Assembly: GCA_947579605.1 (NCBI GenBank)
Contig: OX388314.1
Span: 16,489,982-16,553,981, forward strand
Length of the DNA stretch: 64,000 nucleotides
Direction: 5' to 3'
From: Athripsodes cinereus
Taxonomy: Eukaryota; Arthropoda; Insecta; Trichoptera; Leptoceridae
Below the pieces are notes generated by a model. The model worked only from the letters and a program-made list of their open reading frames with translations. It was not told the origin of the DNA and did no database searches. Made by a program: the position numbers and the translations under genes. This document shows positions 1 through 11,800 of this stretch, piece by piece; position 1 is the stretch's first letter, and every line of letters starts with the position of its first letter.

Positions 1-240
1 CGACCAATAATTGCAAATAGAAACATATCCACCACAGCTAAAAGGTTGGTGCACTCTGCTATCTTAGTGCCAACACTTATGTATGCAAGTGAGACGTGGA
101 CATGGTTAAAAAAGGATGAAAGTGGCATAAATGCAGTGGAAATGAGATCGTTGAGAAGGATGTGTGTCAAGAGTCTGAGAGATCGTGTGCGTAACAGTGA
201 TATACGAAAGGAATGTGAAATGAAAGTTGGTGTGATTTAA
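1..240 (+). mobile_element. LINE-A: C-terminal reverse-transcriptase fragment, cut by the window edge
   Basis: The frame is open from base 1 to a stop at 238-240. It reads as the connection/C-terminal part of a non-LTR retrotransposon polymerase: a VPTLMYASETWTW block followed by EMRSLRRMC, a pattern typical of insect LINE endonuclease-reverse transcriptases. The catalytic YxDD motif would lie to the left, outside the window. The frame ends early compared with intact elements, so this copy is truncated. It probably belongs to the same family as the copy at 35820-36317, whose WFGYVERMN block would be the next protein segment. The subfamily is not certain. Confidence 0.75.
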
Positions 241-671
241 CCTACCGATGATTAATGATGTTATATTACCTAGGAATGCGTAGATAAAGGAACTACCTCT
301 TAATATTTTTAATAATTTTCCATTATATATGTACCTTGTACCTATATAAGATGTTTATCATTCATAATGTTGAAATTACTCGCTATATATATAACTGATT
401 TAAATAATCAATTCAAGAGAAATATGATTGTGATAATGAGTGTTTTGTGATGATATAATGAGAAATATTTAATCATTACAGATAGCTATATCTAAAAAAT
501 CTTTATTAATCGATTGATTAAATATTCTCGTACTCAGTGTTCGCGGATGCAACTGAAATTATGTATTCCTTTAATGTATTCCCTTATATAAGAATCTTGA
601 AGTATACATACTGCACCTAACATCCAATATTCTTGCAATACACTTATTTAACAAAATTTGTAACTTCCGCT
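241..671. other. AT-rich spacer
   Basis: I see no open reading frame with protein-like composition, no repeat family found elsewhere in the window, and no RNA gene. Confidence 0.5.
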
Positions 672-796
672 CTCAAGCCATGGTAAGGTGCCAAGACTCA
701 ATGGCATATAGAAGGATAAGGATAATACAGGTATTGAACAAAAGGCATTTCCACTCTATTGAAAGCCTCGCTGGCAGCTCCTATGCTATCGCTGTC
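672..796 (-). mobile_element. LINE-B fragment, antisense, with internal deletion
   Basis: The reverse complement aligns with the LINE-B copy at about 3430-3560. Blocks reading tgccaagactc, atatagaagga, ttgaacaa and gctcctatgc match in order, but about 25 bases between them are missing. In the sense direction it covers the segment coding for the YGCESWHLT region. It is a decayed, non-coding remnant. Confidence 0.6.
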
Positions 797-1222
797 GAGT
801 GCTTGGTATATAAATCTATGTAAAAATGTTGTTCTTAATTATTAATTGATAATCAGTTTTTGCACGTACGCTTTCAAATAAATCATATTATGATTTATGT
901 TCCTACTGATTATTGTAAACTTTTGGAATATTGTTAATATGTATTTAATAATTAAAGCCTTCAGGAATATTGTCATGAGCAAATGAAAATCTTAAATTGT
1001 TATTTATATAAATGCGGTTTATTGCGACTTCTATAAATATACACCTGAACTTGTGTATATCGAGGGTCTGAGATAATATGATATGTAGATAGCTCATAGC
1101 TCTATGAATATATTGTTTTATGATAATATTGTGTATATCCACTTCAAGAGGCACAAATTAACTCACTTTGTTGAATCCTTTCGTACAGTGTATTAATAAA
1201 GCTACCTGAAACTTTATTCATA
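797..1222. other. Upstream region of the peritrophin-like gene
   Basis: AT-rich sequence before the ATG at 1223. It must hold the promoter and 5' UTR, but I see no convincing TATA box or initiator and cannot place the transcription start. Confidence 0.4.
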
Positions 1223-2448
1223 ATGAAGGGTAAGTTCTCTCTACATAAGTTTGTTACTAAATAATATACATTATAACTATTTAACCTTTAATGTTTGTAA
1301 TAATTAGCTACACTAGATCTTTACGAAATTCAAGAAGGTTGAAAATTACAAATATCATGCATAGATTTTTTTTTAATTTTACGTTTATTTTATTTTTATT
1401 CCCTTTGTAGTTTATTAAACAAATAGCTTGATTTTTTGTTGAAGAGTCCACGTGTTTCAAAATAAAAGCCTAAGAACGATACGAAATTAAATGAATAAAT
1501 AAGTCAAGCATTTTATTTGATTTTCAGTCATATTAGTTCTGTCCTTGTGGCTATTGGCCTTTGCTGCAGCAACTGATGTGACATGTCCTGAAGAAGACGG
1601 AGCTCATATCTCTAACCCAGCTGACTGCTCCACATTCTTTGTGTGTGAAAATGGAGTTCCAATTCTCATGCATTGTATGGAAGGTACTTGGTTTAATCCC
1701 GCTGTTGAAGTAAGCACCTTTACTGTCTTCTTAAATTTTATATTCCAAATCTACACACAAATTACGAACAGCACGGTTATTCTTGACGCAATCTATATCT
1801 TGTCTTGATCTTAAACATACCTACGACTCGTGACGTCAATATAGTCAAAAAAACGTGCATACCAGTCTCGCGGTAGTGGTAGCGCGGTGATTTTAACTAT
1901 GTTCCCTTCGAGTTCGATTAAGATCGTATTTAGATTGCGTCAAGAGTAGCCCTTTTGAACTTAAGAATCTTGACAGCAAATTTAAACATCTCTAACTTGA
2001 ATGTATTATTACCTAAATGATAAACTCCAAATATGTAGTGAAATTTATGATACCTTATTCTATGAAAATTATATTTGTTCATACCTATGGCATGCTATGA
2101 ATTGGATCACTAAATCAATTTTGAAAATGTCATTTTTCTTGAAAGTGATAAGTGTATGGTTTTAACTTAGTAATAATAATGAAAAGAAGAAAATAACTCT
2201 TGGACTAAATAAATTTTCACTATCGGTACCTTTTCTTAATTTTGCAAAAAAGGCATTCACAGTTCCTTTTGTTCGGCGACTCCGCTGCGAAAAAATATCA
2301 GAATAATGCACGTTAAAATATGCTGTTACTTTTTTTATTTCAGGTTTGTGATTGGCCTGAAAATGTAGAACCTGGAATCTGCATCCCTCCTCCTGATATT
2401 GAGACCACTACCTACGGTGGTTCAGGAGACGATTACTATTACTTTTAA
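1223..2448 (+). CDS. Secreted protein with one peritrophin-A (CBM14) chitin-binding domain
   Basis: Three exons: 1223-1229 (ATGAAGG), 1528-1709 and 2344-2448, with introns GTAAGT...TTTCAG and GTAAGC...TTTCAG. Together they encode 97 residues in phase. Residues 1-17 (MKVILVLSLWLLAFAAA) are a clear signal peptide, probably cleaved before Thr18. Six cysteines follow at 22, 36, 42, 52, 65 and 76. Their spacing (13, 5, 9, 12 and 10 residues) fits the type-2 chitin-binding consensus, with the conserved CxxGxxFN-like segment seen as CMEGTWFNP. A short acidic, tyrosine-rich tail ends in YYYF. The family binds chitin in cuticle or peritrophic matrix; a single domain in so small a protein resembles small peritrophins or CPAP1-like proteins. 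A seven-base first coding exon that splits the signal peptide is common in insect cuticle-type genes. It converges with supervillin. Confidence 0.88.
1855..1965 (+). repeat. Possible tRNA-derived SINE fragment in intron 2
   Basis: Inside the second intron of the peritrophin-like gene. A stretch reading ggtagtggtagcgcggtg is followed about 30 bases later by gagttcgattaag, resembling the A-box and B-box order of a Pol III promoter. The B-box match is imperfect, and no target-site duplication was found. Confidence 0.3.
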
Positions 2449-2658
2449 ACTGCCATTGTGGCACAATTATATCCGCTCTACACAAGGCTTTCCACTTTAC
2501 TAATGTTGTTTTTTATTTTTAAAACTTAGATTTTTACTAAATTTTATTATTTTATCGACTGAGATTTTTTTGTGTTAACAATATTTTCTAACTACCCTCA
2601 ATTAATAGTGTTAACTTAGTTCCAACTTCTACCATTACAGTGCTGTGAAATCTTTGTA

Positions 2659-2783
2659 TTTTATTTATTTATTTATTTATTCATTCTTTTCTGTACATTG
2701 ATTAAAAAAAATTACATAAAAGGTATACATTCAAATTAGATACAATCAATATACAGAGGGCGAGTTTATCGCAAAGGCGCATT
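2659..2783 (-). repeat. R1 repeat, (TAAA)n-tailed retroelement 3' end, antisense
   Basis: A (TTAT)n run is followed by ggtatacattcaaattaga and then gggcgagtttatcgcaaagg. Nearly the same order occurs at 36661-36772 and, diverged, at 50803-50918; the opposite orientation occurs at 48867-48975. Read on the - strand it ends in a (TAAA)-type tail, as for the 3' end of a LINE or SINE. It lies in the 3' UTR of the peritrophin-like gene if the signal at 2850 is used. Confidence 0.65.
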
Positions 2784-2849
2784 TTATGTTTATTTATTTG
2801 ATAAGTTATTATTATATTCTATGTTGTTTATAATTATAATGAAGTGTTA

Positions 2850-2855
2850 AATAAA
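2850..2855 (+). terminator. Candidate polyadenylation signal of the peritrophin-like gene
   Basis: AATAAA lies about 400 bases after the stop codon, followed by a T-rich stretch (ttctttttctctcttc at about 2870). Earlier AATAAA-like strings are absent on this strand, so this is the first good candidate. Confidence 0.5.
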
Positions 2856-3351
2856 TTTTCATGAGCATTCTTTTTCTCTCTTCATATTTCCCAGAATAAG
2901 CCTACCTACATACATATATTTTAATTAAACGACCAGATTTTTTTATTTTGTTGAGCCATCACAAGCATTGTTGACCTAATGTGAAACATACCTATTTACA
3001 TTTATATAACTTAAAGAAGGAGATTCCACATCATCTAACTAACGGCCAGTTCATTAATATGAAAAGTCTCTTTTCATTTTCAGGGGAAAAAAACTTTTAG
3101 TACCTACGAATCATAGTAGGTAACTAATAGAATTTTACATTTCAGGCTTTGAATAAAAAGAACCTTCGTAGAAAAAACTTTTAAAAGTTTCAGAAGTGAA
3201 ATTTCAGAGAATTTTTCATTTTTGTGGAACTGGCTGTGTACATTTATGAAATTGGCTCTTAATGTGTCAGTCGGTTTAATTAATCATTCATAATAAAATT
3301 TAATGATTTTTTTTTAAATTGTCCTCTTTTATTTATTATGGGGTATTATAA

Positions 3352-3968
3352 ATAAACTCAGGTACCTGGGAGCAACCATAACGCCAGAGGGTGATCTCCG
3401 GTCGGAATTACCAATCCGCATAGGAGCAGCTAGCGGGGCTTTCAACAACATGAACAAAGTTTGGAAGGCGTCTGGACTCAGCATCAGGACAAAATGTCGC
3501 TTGTTCAATGCGTGCATCATCCCAATCCTTCTATATGGCTGCGAGTCTTGGCACTTAACCAAGGCTCAAGAGCGGAAGATACTAAGCTTTGAAAACAAGT
3601 GTCTTAGAAGGATTTTGGATGTCAGATGGTATGAACATGTTACAAATGATGCTGTGCGCCGGCGCACCCAGCAGAGACCTGTAATCTCCGTAATACAAGA
3701 GAGACGATGGTCCTGGCTGGGACATGTTTTGAGAATGCCCAATGATAGTTGGCCAAAAAGAGCACTGTTTTTCCGTCCGCAGGGGTTCCGTCGGCCCGGG
3801 CGTCCCTCTTTCACAATACACCGTTCCTATGACAACGATATCAGAGCGCAAGGAATGTCGTGGGAAGAGGTGACGCAATTGGCACAGAGACGCTCTGAAT
3901 GGAGGAGGCTGGTTTCTGCCCTGTGCTCCCGAGAGGAGCGTTGAGGGCGATGATGATGATGATGATGA
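3352..3968 (+). mobile_element. LINE-B: 3' end with reverse-transcriptase C-terminus and (GAT)n tail
   Basis: One frame runs from about 3358 (RYLGATITPEG) to the stop at 3942-3944. It contains YLG, YGCESW, CLRRILDVRW, WSWLGHVLRMP and a final EWRRLVSALCS block, the standard order of the C-terminal part of insect non-LTR polymerases. The stop is followed within a few bases by repeated GAT (to about 3968), a simple 3' tail like those of RTE-type elements. The copy is 5'-truncated, lacking endonuclease and catalytic palm, but the remaining frame is intact, so the insertion is fairly young. Clade assignment (RTE-like) is an inference. Confidence 0.85.
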
Positions 3969-6900
3969 TTATAAATAAACAAATCTGGAAAACTTTAATA
4001 AATACCATACGACATCTCTCCATAATTGGTATTATTATTTTGTTTTGGTTATTGACTTATTAATATAGACCAGAAGATTTTTACTAATTCTGCAAGAATT
4101 CAGGTTCAAAAATTTATTTGAACGCGATGGAAATTTGCTGTTTCACTCCCATTAAATAATTCCTATTACATTATATAGTAAGTGTCAAAGAGCAACTGAT
4201 TTTTAATATTTACTCTATGGTAAATAAACCCTGTTCTCTAAACCCCCATTCATAACAATACATTATTTCACACCCTTGGACCAACTCTGGATTAAGATAT
4301 GAAAATATTTTGGACCCAATACAATGTGATTTGTTTGAATTTTCACTCTACAGTACAATATTCTGTGGTTTTGGTGTGTTAAACCTTTAAATTATTATCC
4401 TGAAAGGACATCCTCAGAATATCAATATCAATGTACATACATAATTAAAGAATTACCTTTGTAATTTTATGTTGAAACTCAGATGGAAAGATGCCATGGG
4501 CAAAATGGTCTACTGGGGCCCTTTTTCACACTTATATTGTTTTATAACTCTGTGCAAGTCCCAGTCTGTCCAAAGTGAAGTCGGAGTCTGTCGGAGATAT
4601 ATTTATTGTATCATACAATAAATCCTCAACGGTAAATCTGTATTTTTCTTTTCATAGTTGATCCCTTTTTTTATTAATTTGTAATTTTCTTTTCTTCCGG
4701 TTTGGCTGGAAGAAATCACAAATGCGATAAAACCTCCTTTTGGTTGGTTCTACATTCTGCAGACATATACTTGCAAACTGCATATTTTGATACAAATAAA
4801 GTTCCATTTTATCACTCAATTCTGAAGATCATGACCAACACTGTGCCCACGATTTCTCTTTTCTTTGATTCTCAGGACTCATACATCTGAGCACACTTTC
4901 TCTACCTATCTGTCTAGATTTAGGTGGGAGGAATTGTGTTTATTTTATACATGAATCTGGATTTATGATGAAACCAAATACACCTATTCACAATACATAA
5001 TAAGTTAAGTCATGCTGGAGATTCTAATGAACACTTTCAAGTTTATTTAAAGTTTGAGAAAAATGATATAGGTAAGCAAAAAACGTAATTATTAAAAATC
5101 GAATATATTTACACAAAATTAGATACACAATACATAATATACACATTATTAAATTTATTATTGTAAACAAATCAACATTATAATAATATTAAATTTATTT
5201 ACATAGGTTCACCAATGATAATATAAATAATAAATAGAGACACAGTAGAGGGAAATTATATATTTATTATTATTATTATCATTATTATCATTTGAAAAAA
5301 TCAGTCACAATAAAACTTGATATTTATAATATGAAATAATTGTATTCAATATATGTATATAATGAAGTTAGTCTCGAGGAATCAAAGATGATTTAACTAA
5401 AAAAATACATAGTATTTTCAAAAGAAAAATTATTTGGATGATTAAGTAAAAAAATAGCGAAATTAAACGTAAGTACAAGACATCGAAATGAAGCATAAAC
5501 ACATGTGAGTCTAATCGCTTGTAACTATAAAGAAAAATTAACAAAATATTGAACAAAGTATATGTAATTCTAAATCAAGGAAAGTTAATTGTGTAAGGTA
5601 TTCAAAATATTTGGCTTATGCGGAAATTATCTGTATTAGAAAATTTTGATTAAAAAGCATATAATATATCATCAATACTGTATTAAACAATATTAAAATA
5701 AATATTATGAAATATGTAATTATATATTTTTTTCTGTGAATCATTTCAAAATGTTTCCCCAATTTTATAATCTCCATTACGAATAAAATACACATTTACT
5801 TATTTAGATCCGATTCATTGCAAAAAATAAATAAGAAAAAAATAATAAAATAAAATATAATAGCAAATATAAATCATCAAATATGTAATAGTGTTTATCT
5901 GTTAAGATACATACAATATGCCAGTGTTAGGTATATGTAAATAGTAGGTAATTATTACAAAAGATGTCACAAGTATAAAAAGCTTCCTTTGTATACAATG
6001 TCATTCCTAACTGCTATACAAGTATATATTAAATATATTATTTATTATATTATTACATTCCTAACTCTCTACAGTGCTGTATGAAACTAGTTATCATAAT
6101 ATGACACATACAAACGTTTGCAAATTAAATTATGTAAAAATATGATATTATTTTATTTATCAAAGCGCGCCAGCACGCCACACATTTTTATGTGACTAAT
6201 ATTTTTATTTTATTTGTGTCCCTATATAATCTCCAAAATGCACCATGTTTATATTAAATTTAGCGTTCATATTATGTCTCACATGATAAGACATTATTTT
6301 TGTATGAAATTTAAAGCTTCAAATTTAATTTGGTTGAACAGAATCGAAATTCCAATTACGTTTACAAATTAAACACAACTAACCTGAGACACGATACAAA
6401 TAGTGTTACGAAAATTTTCTGCAGCTGGCAATATGTTACAAATTTAAATTATTAATTTAAATAAGCAAATTTTCATAGTATTATATTAATTTGGCAATAT
6501 CATTACAACTATTGGCAGAAAATGATAAGACAATAATAATGATACAAATTAAAATGGCAGGAATTAAAGGCATTGTCAGGCAGTGGTTACAATAGTGTGA
6601 AAAGAGTGCACAGTCAATTCCTCAGAAGATAATTATTATCAAAACATTTTAGCTAATCAGAAAAATTAAGAGATATTGTAAAAACACAACCTTAAATCTG
6701 TCTTTCTCCATTCATAACATAAAACAATAGAATAGTAAGTTACTAATACAAAAACATGTTAAAGTACCGAATACACTGTGTGATATTTTAAATCAGTTCA
6801 TTATTCTTAAATTGTAAAAGTGATGATATTATAATAATACACTATAGTAGGAATCATTTTTTTATCCAAAAAATGATAAAACTACTTATTCCAATATGAT

Positions 6901-7141
6901 ATATAATGTATTTGCGCAATGTTAAAGATAATACATGTCATAATAATATGTTAGGATAACATTCCTCGTATCACTCACACATTAAACAAATTCTATTCAG
7001 ATAACCTTGTGATAAGATGTATAAATGTCATAATCTATAATATGTAATAACATGTAGAACTCTTTCAACAGTGTCATGGTAAATGAGATACATATAATAA
7101 ATAATATTATGTTATGGCAATTGGTTTCCTTTCTAAGATTA
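3969..7141. other. AT-rich intergenic DNA and 3' flank of supervillin
   Basis: Very AT-rich, with only short chance frames. A LINE-F remnant sits at 4698-4745. The 3' UTR of supervillin must end in the right part of this stretch. On the - strand, AATAAA-type signals are possible at several TTTATT strings (for example near 6155, 5262 and 5155), and I cannot choose among them. Confidence 0.5.
4698..4745 (+). repeat. LINE-F 3'-end fragment
   Basis: ggctggaagaaatcac followed by gcgataa and cctcctttt matches the order seen at 32930-32968 (ggctggaagaaatcac, gcgataaggccgcctttt). Short shared 3'-end segments of this kind are typical of a common insect LINE family. The protein-like reading around it is accidental. 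Confidence 0.55.
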
Positions 7142-7507
7142 TTACTGTAAACAGCACGAACATGAAGGAGTGACATTCACAGGGCCTTCATCAAATAAAG
7201 AGTCTCCTAGATAGCTGATACGACTCGTTATATTAAAAAAAGACCCTCCAACACTAACGGCGTCCACTATGATATTCTTCTTGGCCACAAACCCTTCAAC
7301 AACATTATTATGAAATGCATCCAGGCGTCCAGCATTGTCACACTGTATGGAGTATGCAATCTTATTATAAGATGTGTTGACTTTGTCATATATGGTGTTC
7401 AAACTTTTGGATCGATTAGTAACGTTCCAAAACTGTCTAACACTTTGATGATGTACACCAGAAAATGGGACAGTTTCTTCAATCAAATAGTCTGATGTTG
7501 TGGTGGG
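7142..7507 (-). CDS. In-frame open extension after the supervillin stop: readthrough candidate ending in a CaaX-like box
   Basis: The supervillin TGA at 7510-7508 is followed at once by 121 sense codons in the same frame, then TAA at 7144-7142. The base after TGA is C, the leakiest fourth position known for UGA. With the local AT content, an open run this long is unlikely by chance (my rough estimate is one in several thousand per frame). The extension starts PTTTSDYLIEE. It has four NxS/T sites, which suit a secreted protein as well as chance, and ends PSCSCCLQ, so its last four residues fit C-a-a-X with X=Gln, a farnesylation type. It looks less AT-rich than its 3' flank. Alternatives: coding remnant of an older C-terminus, an exon of an unrecognised gene, or an unusual 3' UTR. 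I recognise no family in it. Confidence 0.45.
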   Translation of the reverse strand, partial: PTTTSDYLIEETVPFSGVHHQSVRQFWNVTNRSKSLNTIYDKVNTSYNKIAYSIQCDNAGRLDAFHNNVVEGFVAKKNIIVDAVSVGGSFFNITSRISYLGDSLFDEGPVNVTPSCSCCLQ

Positions 7508-8855
7508 TCAGAACAAACCAAGATCTTTCTTGATATTAGCTTGCTTCCATGCAGGGAGTTCACTGAACTCCTCTTTCGTCAATTTAAAGGTTTCCTGAAA
7601 AAAAAACTTAATTTAATAATGTTTTAATAAAAACAAAATTTTTCTATTTTGGCACACATTGTTTATAATGCTACTGGTTGAAGTAAAATCACAATCATCA
7701 TATTTTTTCAATTATTAAATTACCAATTGCATAAAAAAACTGTACAACACTGCAATTAAATAAAAAGGAATGGAAGAGGATACAAAACTTGAACAATATT
7801 TTTTAAATTAAGTTGAATTTAATTTGTAAGAAAATTCTGGACGATAGATGATATTTACCTGGAAGTCTTCATCGGTGAGATATCTTTCAATATGCGCTGG
7901 GTCCACAGACTCAGGTAGCGGCCTCTGTCTTAATACAGCAAGTGGGAAGCTGGTACAGCATAACTGGTGAAGTTGCTCAGCTACACTCATCTCTTCTGTA
8001 GTTACACCATACCCTTGCTGCAAAACAACATAATATAATATGTATAACTACAGTGCAAAGGACTGAATCTTAATATCTTTGCAATATAATAAATTGTAAT
8101 GAATAGAGAAACTATGATGAACTTTATTTAAGTATAGTATGACTAAAAAAATATAAATGGAGACTTGACCTCCTAAGAATCATATGGCTAGACTATGTGG
8201 ATCAGATCCTACAGAATGGACTTGAGAAAAGCACATTGAATAGGAAATCATGCATAAGGAGCTATACAACATTTATGAGATGAGAAATGTGATGCAAAGA
8301 TAGGAGTAAGTGGCGCTTGATCCTTTCTGCCTACAAAAGAAGCAGAGCAATGGGAAGTATAATAAAATAGTTAGTAATTAATGTTATCCTGTGCCCTTAA
8401 GATGTATACTCCATAAAACGGCACTGAAAGAATCATTCATCATCATCATAATTTACTCACTGCAATATTGATTGCTGCCACATCATCTCTGTTGTGCCAA
8501 TCATCAAACAAATTGGTGAAAGACAGTGGCTCTAACCCAGCGATAGCCATGTATGCTTCTGGTTTAGGTTTGCCTGGTCTGGACAGTTTCCAATATTCCA
8601 AAACAGTCTCCATTGCAGCTCTGCGGCACACTTGCCATCGGTGGGAACCTTAAAATGATTTTACATGTATGAACATCTTAACAAAATAATGGAATTATGC
8701 TTTTTTTATGGACGTCTTTGATTATCAAATCAAATGAAGTAAGGTGTTAATGATTATCATACCATTCCAAGCTTCTGTAGTTTCTATTTCTTCCTGCTGA
8801 GGCCACCAGCCTTGCCACAGCCACAGTCTATCACCACTATCCAACATGAAGAGAG
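7508..8855 (-). CDS. Svil: Supervillin 3' exons: last gelsolin-like domain and villin headpiece
   Basis: Four exons. 8855-8763 gives ALFMLDSGDRLWLWQGWWP. 8648-8461 gives MAIAGLEPLSFTNLFDDW. 8017-7859 gives LAVLRQRPLPESVDP and ERYLTDEDFQ. 7594-7508 gives ETFKLTKEEFSELPAWKQAN and ends LGLF, then TGA. Together they form the last gelsolin-like repeat and a villin headpiece (about residues 1175-1240). In villin the headpiece core binds F-actin, and the C-terminal GLF is conserved. Supervillin headpieces are reported to bind actin weakly. Phases 1, 1, 0 and 0 agree across the introns. The canonical ending shows that the TGA is the true terminus of the main product. Confidence 0.92.
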
Positions 8856-11800
8856 CTACAACAGAATCATAATTTTAACCACATCTAATAGTAACATTTC
8901 TGGCAAATATTACAAATAAGTAAATGCAAGTAAAATAAAATTATTTACCCGGTTGTGATGCTGAGTACAATTCATTTTGAGAGAATGGATACGGAGTTAC
9001 AAGAGACTCATGTCTAAGTGGTGAAAGTATTTCTATTGCCTCAAACTGACTGGATAAATCTGTAAAGTGGAACAATCTTGTTGTGACAGCTCCCAGATCA
9101 TCATCCACATTCTTATTTAGCATAGAATCATAAAGCTCTTTCTTATTTCCTCCCAGCATATCTATCACAGATTTGGGTTCCTCGCCTTCTTTAATTTCAC
9201 TAATAGTAACTTTATCAATGGCACTATCAAATAAATCTGGATGTTTTCTAGCAGCAAGTTTCTTTGCAGCTTCCAAAGCTATAGATTTGGTATGTTTGAG
9301 ACTTTTGCATCCATGCCAAACATAAATTTGTCCACCTTCAACATCAACAATGACTACTGAAGCTTTACTTCTCAATTGCCTCGTAGAACAAGTCACTTGG
9401 AGAAGATGAGATTCATTCTCCACATTCCCTCTAACAGTGTACATTCTATATCTGATTTTATCACTTCCTTTTTTCCCTAGATGTGTGACTAGATGTCCAT
9501 TGAATATGTTCAAGAAAGCTGGTGGTTCACTACCCTGAGTGACACGAACTTGAGGTCCTTTCTCATGGTCCAATTCTATAGTAAGGAGGGCAGCTGCACC
9601 TTTTTCATTGGCTGAAGCATCTTTTCCTTGCCAATAAAAGTATGCACATCTATCTCTTCCTGTAACATTATGTTTTGAAGGTTTTCCATTCAGTTCTCTA
9701 CCAGTGACAGTGATCTGGTATTCCCACCTGATGATGTATGTATCTCCAGAATAGAATTCATTCAAATTTTCTGGAGGAATTTTCACATAGTCATACTCTT
9801 GTATCATCCACTTTGTCACAGACTTTGTTTTGACTTCAAAGTACCTCATAGTCTCCTTGTCATAATGCTGTGTGCCTCTGCCTACATGGGATCCCTCAAG
9901 TACAAGACTAGGGTCTTCATATTCTCTGTTCCACATCATATCAACGTTGCAGGACTTTATTTCAGCGGCACCTTTGAATGTCTCTTCCTCTTCCTTCACC
10001 TTAATAACACGGGTGAAATTTGGCCAATCCAAAAATTTGTCTTTGAAAAGAACAGTTTCCATATGTTGTGTTACTTTGGCAATCATGGCCCAATCAGGCC
10101 TTTTAACATCTGTTTTTGGCATCTCTTTGAATTCTGTTCTCGCTCCTAAACCATTAGCTATGGTAATAGGGTTGATAAGGCAATCTGTGTAATTATAACC
10201 TGTATCCCATAACTCTTGAGCAAGCTGAAATGCTCTTCTTCTGTTTTCTAGAATAGTATTTTTACCATTCCAAACGTATAATTCAGATCCAAAATCGAAA
10301 ATGAGAATCTTAGCTGGATCAAGCATAGAGATTTTAGGTGTTTGTCCCCAGAAATTCTTGATGGGGATGAAAGCCTCATCCATTACTTCATAACACATGT
10401 TTGTGGATGTAATTTCAGATTCATAGATTTCATCTTCATCAACACTTCCTGCAGGTGATGGAATATATTCTTCTACGCTTTCATCAACTCCCAGGAGGAT
10501 CCAAAACTGCTTCCAACACTTAGGGGCTCTGTGCTTGAGTTGTTCATCCAAAGTAATAACATTAGTGGAATTAACACAGCCCAAGTCTTTCTTGCTGTGA
10601 ATATGAAAAGATATGTCTGATGCTCGAGTTCTGCAAAGAATACAAATTACTTATTAATATTTATGATTCTACATAATGAAGGTTGTTCACCAACAAATGA
10701 AATATAATGATTAATATATTGTAAATGTAAAATACTCACCTTTCAATGACATTGGAATAAAGGCCAATATAACAGAAGACCTGAGAAGTTGTTACGAGTA
10801 CAAAACAATCCCCACTGTTGATAGATTCTGCTACAGGTTCTACAAGTCTCACTTGTACCTTACGTCTTCCCTTCACCTGAATAAGGAGTGGTTTAGTTGT
10901 GTTTCGCTCAGCACCATTACCTCCCAGTACAGCACTGGATGCAGTCTTTTTAAGATTTACAGCAGTAAAGTCTTCACTACTCGCAAGACCAGCTAAAGCT
11001 TCTACAGCCATAGGAGAGTTCAGAGCCACTGAAAAATTTATAACAACAACAGTTAAAATATTAATCAATAATTTATGGAGACTTAAAATCCACATGATCA
11101 GTTCTTTACAAATTTCAATTTTTGCTTTATAGTAAAACAAGATTTTAAACATTGCATTGATAAATGTAACATCTAGATACAGATATATTATGTTTCTAAT
11201 AAACTTAACAGAAAATGTAAATTGGTCAGATACAAAAATAAAACAAAATACAAAAACACATATAAAAGCTGATGGGAATGATAAACACTGTTATGATGAT
11301 GCCACCACATATAAAAGCAAGGTAATTTTAAGTACATATATAAAATAATATTAATAAACATACCACCTGATTGCTCTGGATTGAACACTTTGACTAACAA
11401 TCTTATGTTAGTTTTGTTAAATTAAAAAAATATACAAAAACTCAAGTTTACTCGTACATACTACGAATTAGACTAGAATTATTTACGTTTCATGCAGACT
11501 CCAGCATTTATTTATTTAGTTAGTTTTTAATCTGGTAGTTGAGACAAATAACTAGTGATCTGCTTCAGCTACATTGTAGGAAGAATAAGATATAAATATT
11601 ATTGGTTTCTATAGAACTGTTTCCTTTAACTTTGTAAGTTTACATACTAAATAGTGGGATTAGAGTAGTACTGTTCAACATAGCTTCACTTATTATTTTA
11701 CATTTAACAATAAAAAGAATATTTGTATTCAAAACTTGAAATTTCTACTATACCTAAAGCACTTTTTTGTAAATGCCCAAATATCACACTTCATTGACTT

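Noticed and set aside
3329..3878. Several open frames on the - strand opposite the LINE-B polymerase
   Set aside because: They are antisense shadows of a clear polymerase reading frame on the + strand and have no protein-like motifs.
9799..10192. Open frames on the + strand opposite the large supervillin exon
   Set aside because: Antisense shadows of well-conserved supervillin coding sequence.
11188..11400. Possible extra supervillin exon near 11370-11400
   Set aside because: Only about 30 bases between weak splice-like sites; the flanking exons (14700 and 11028) already join in phase without it.
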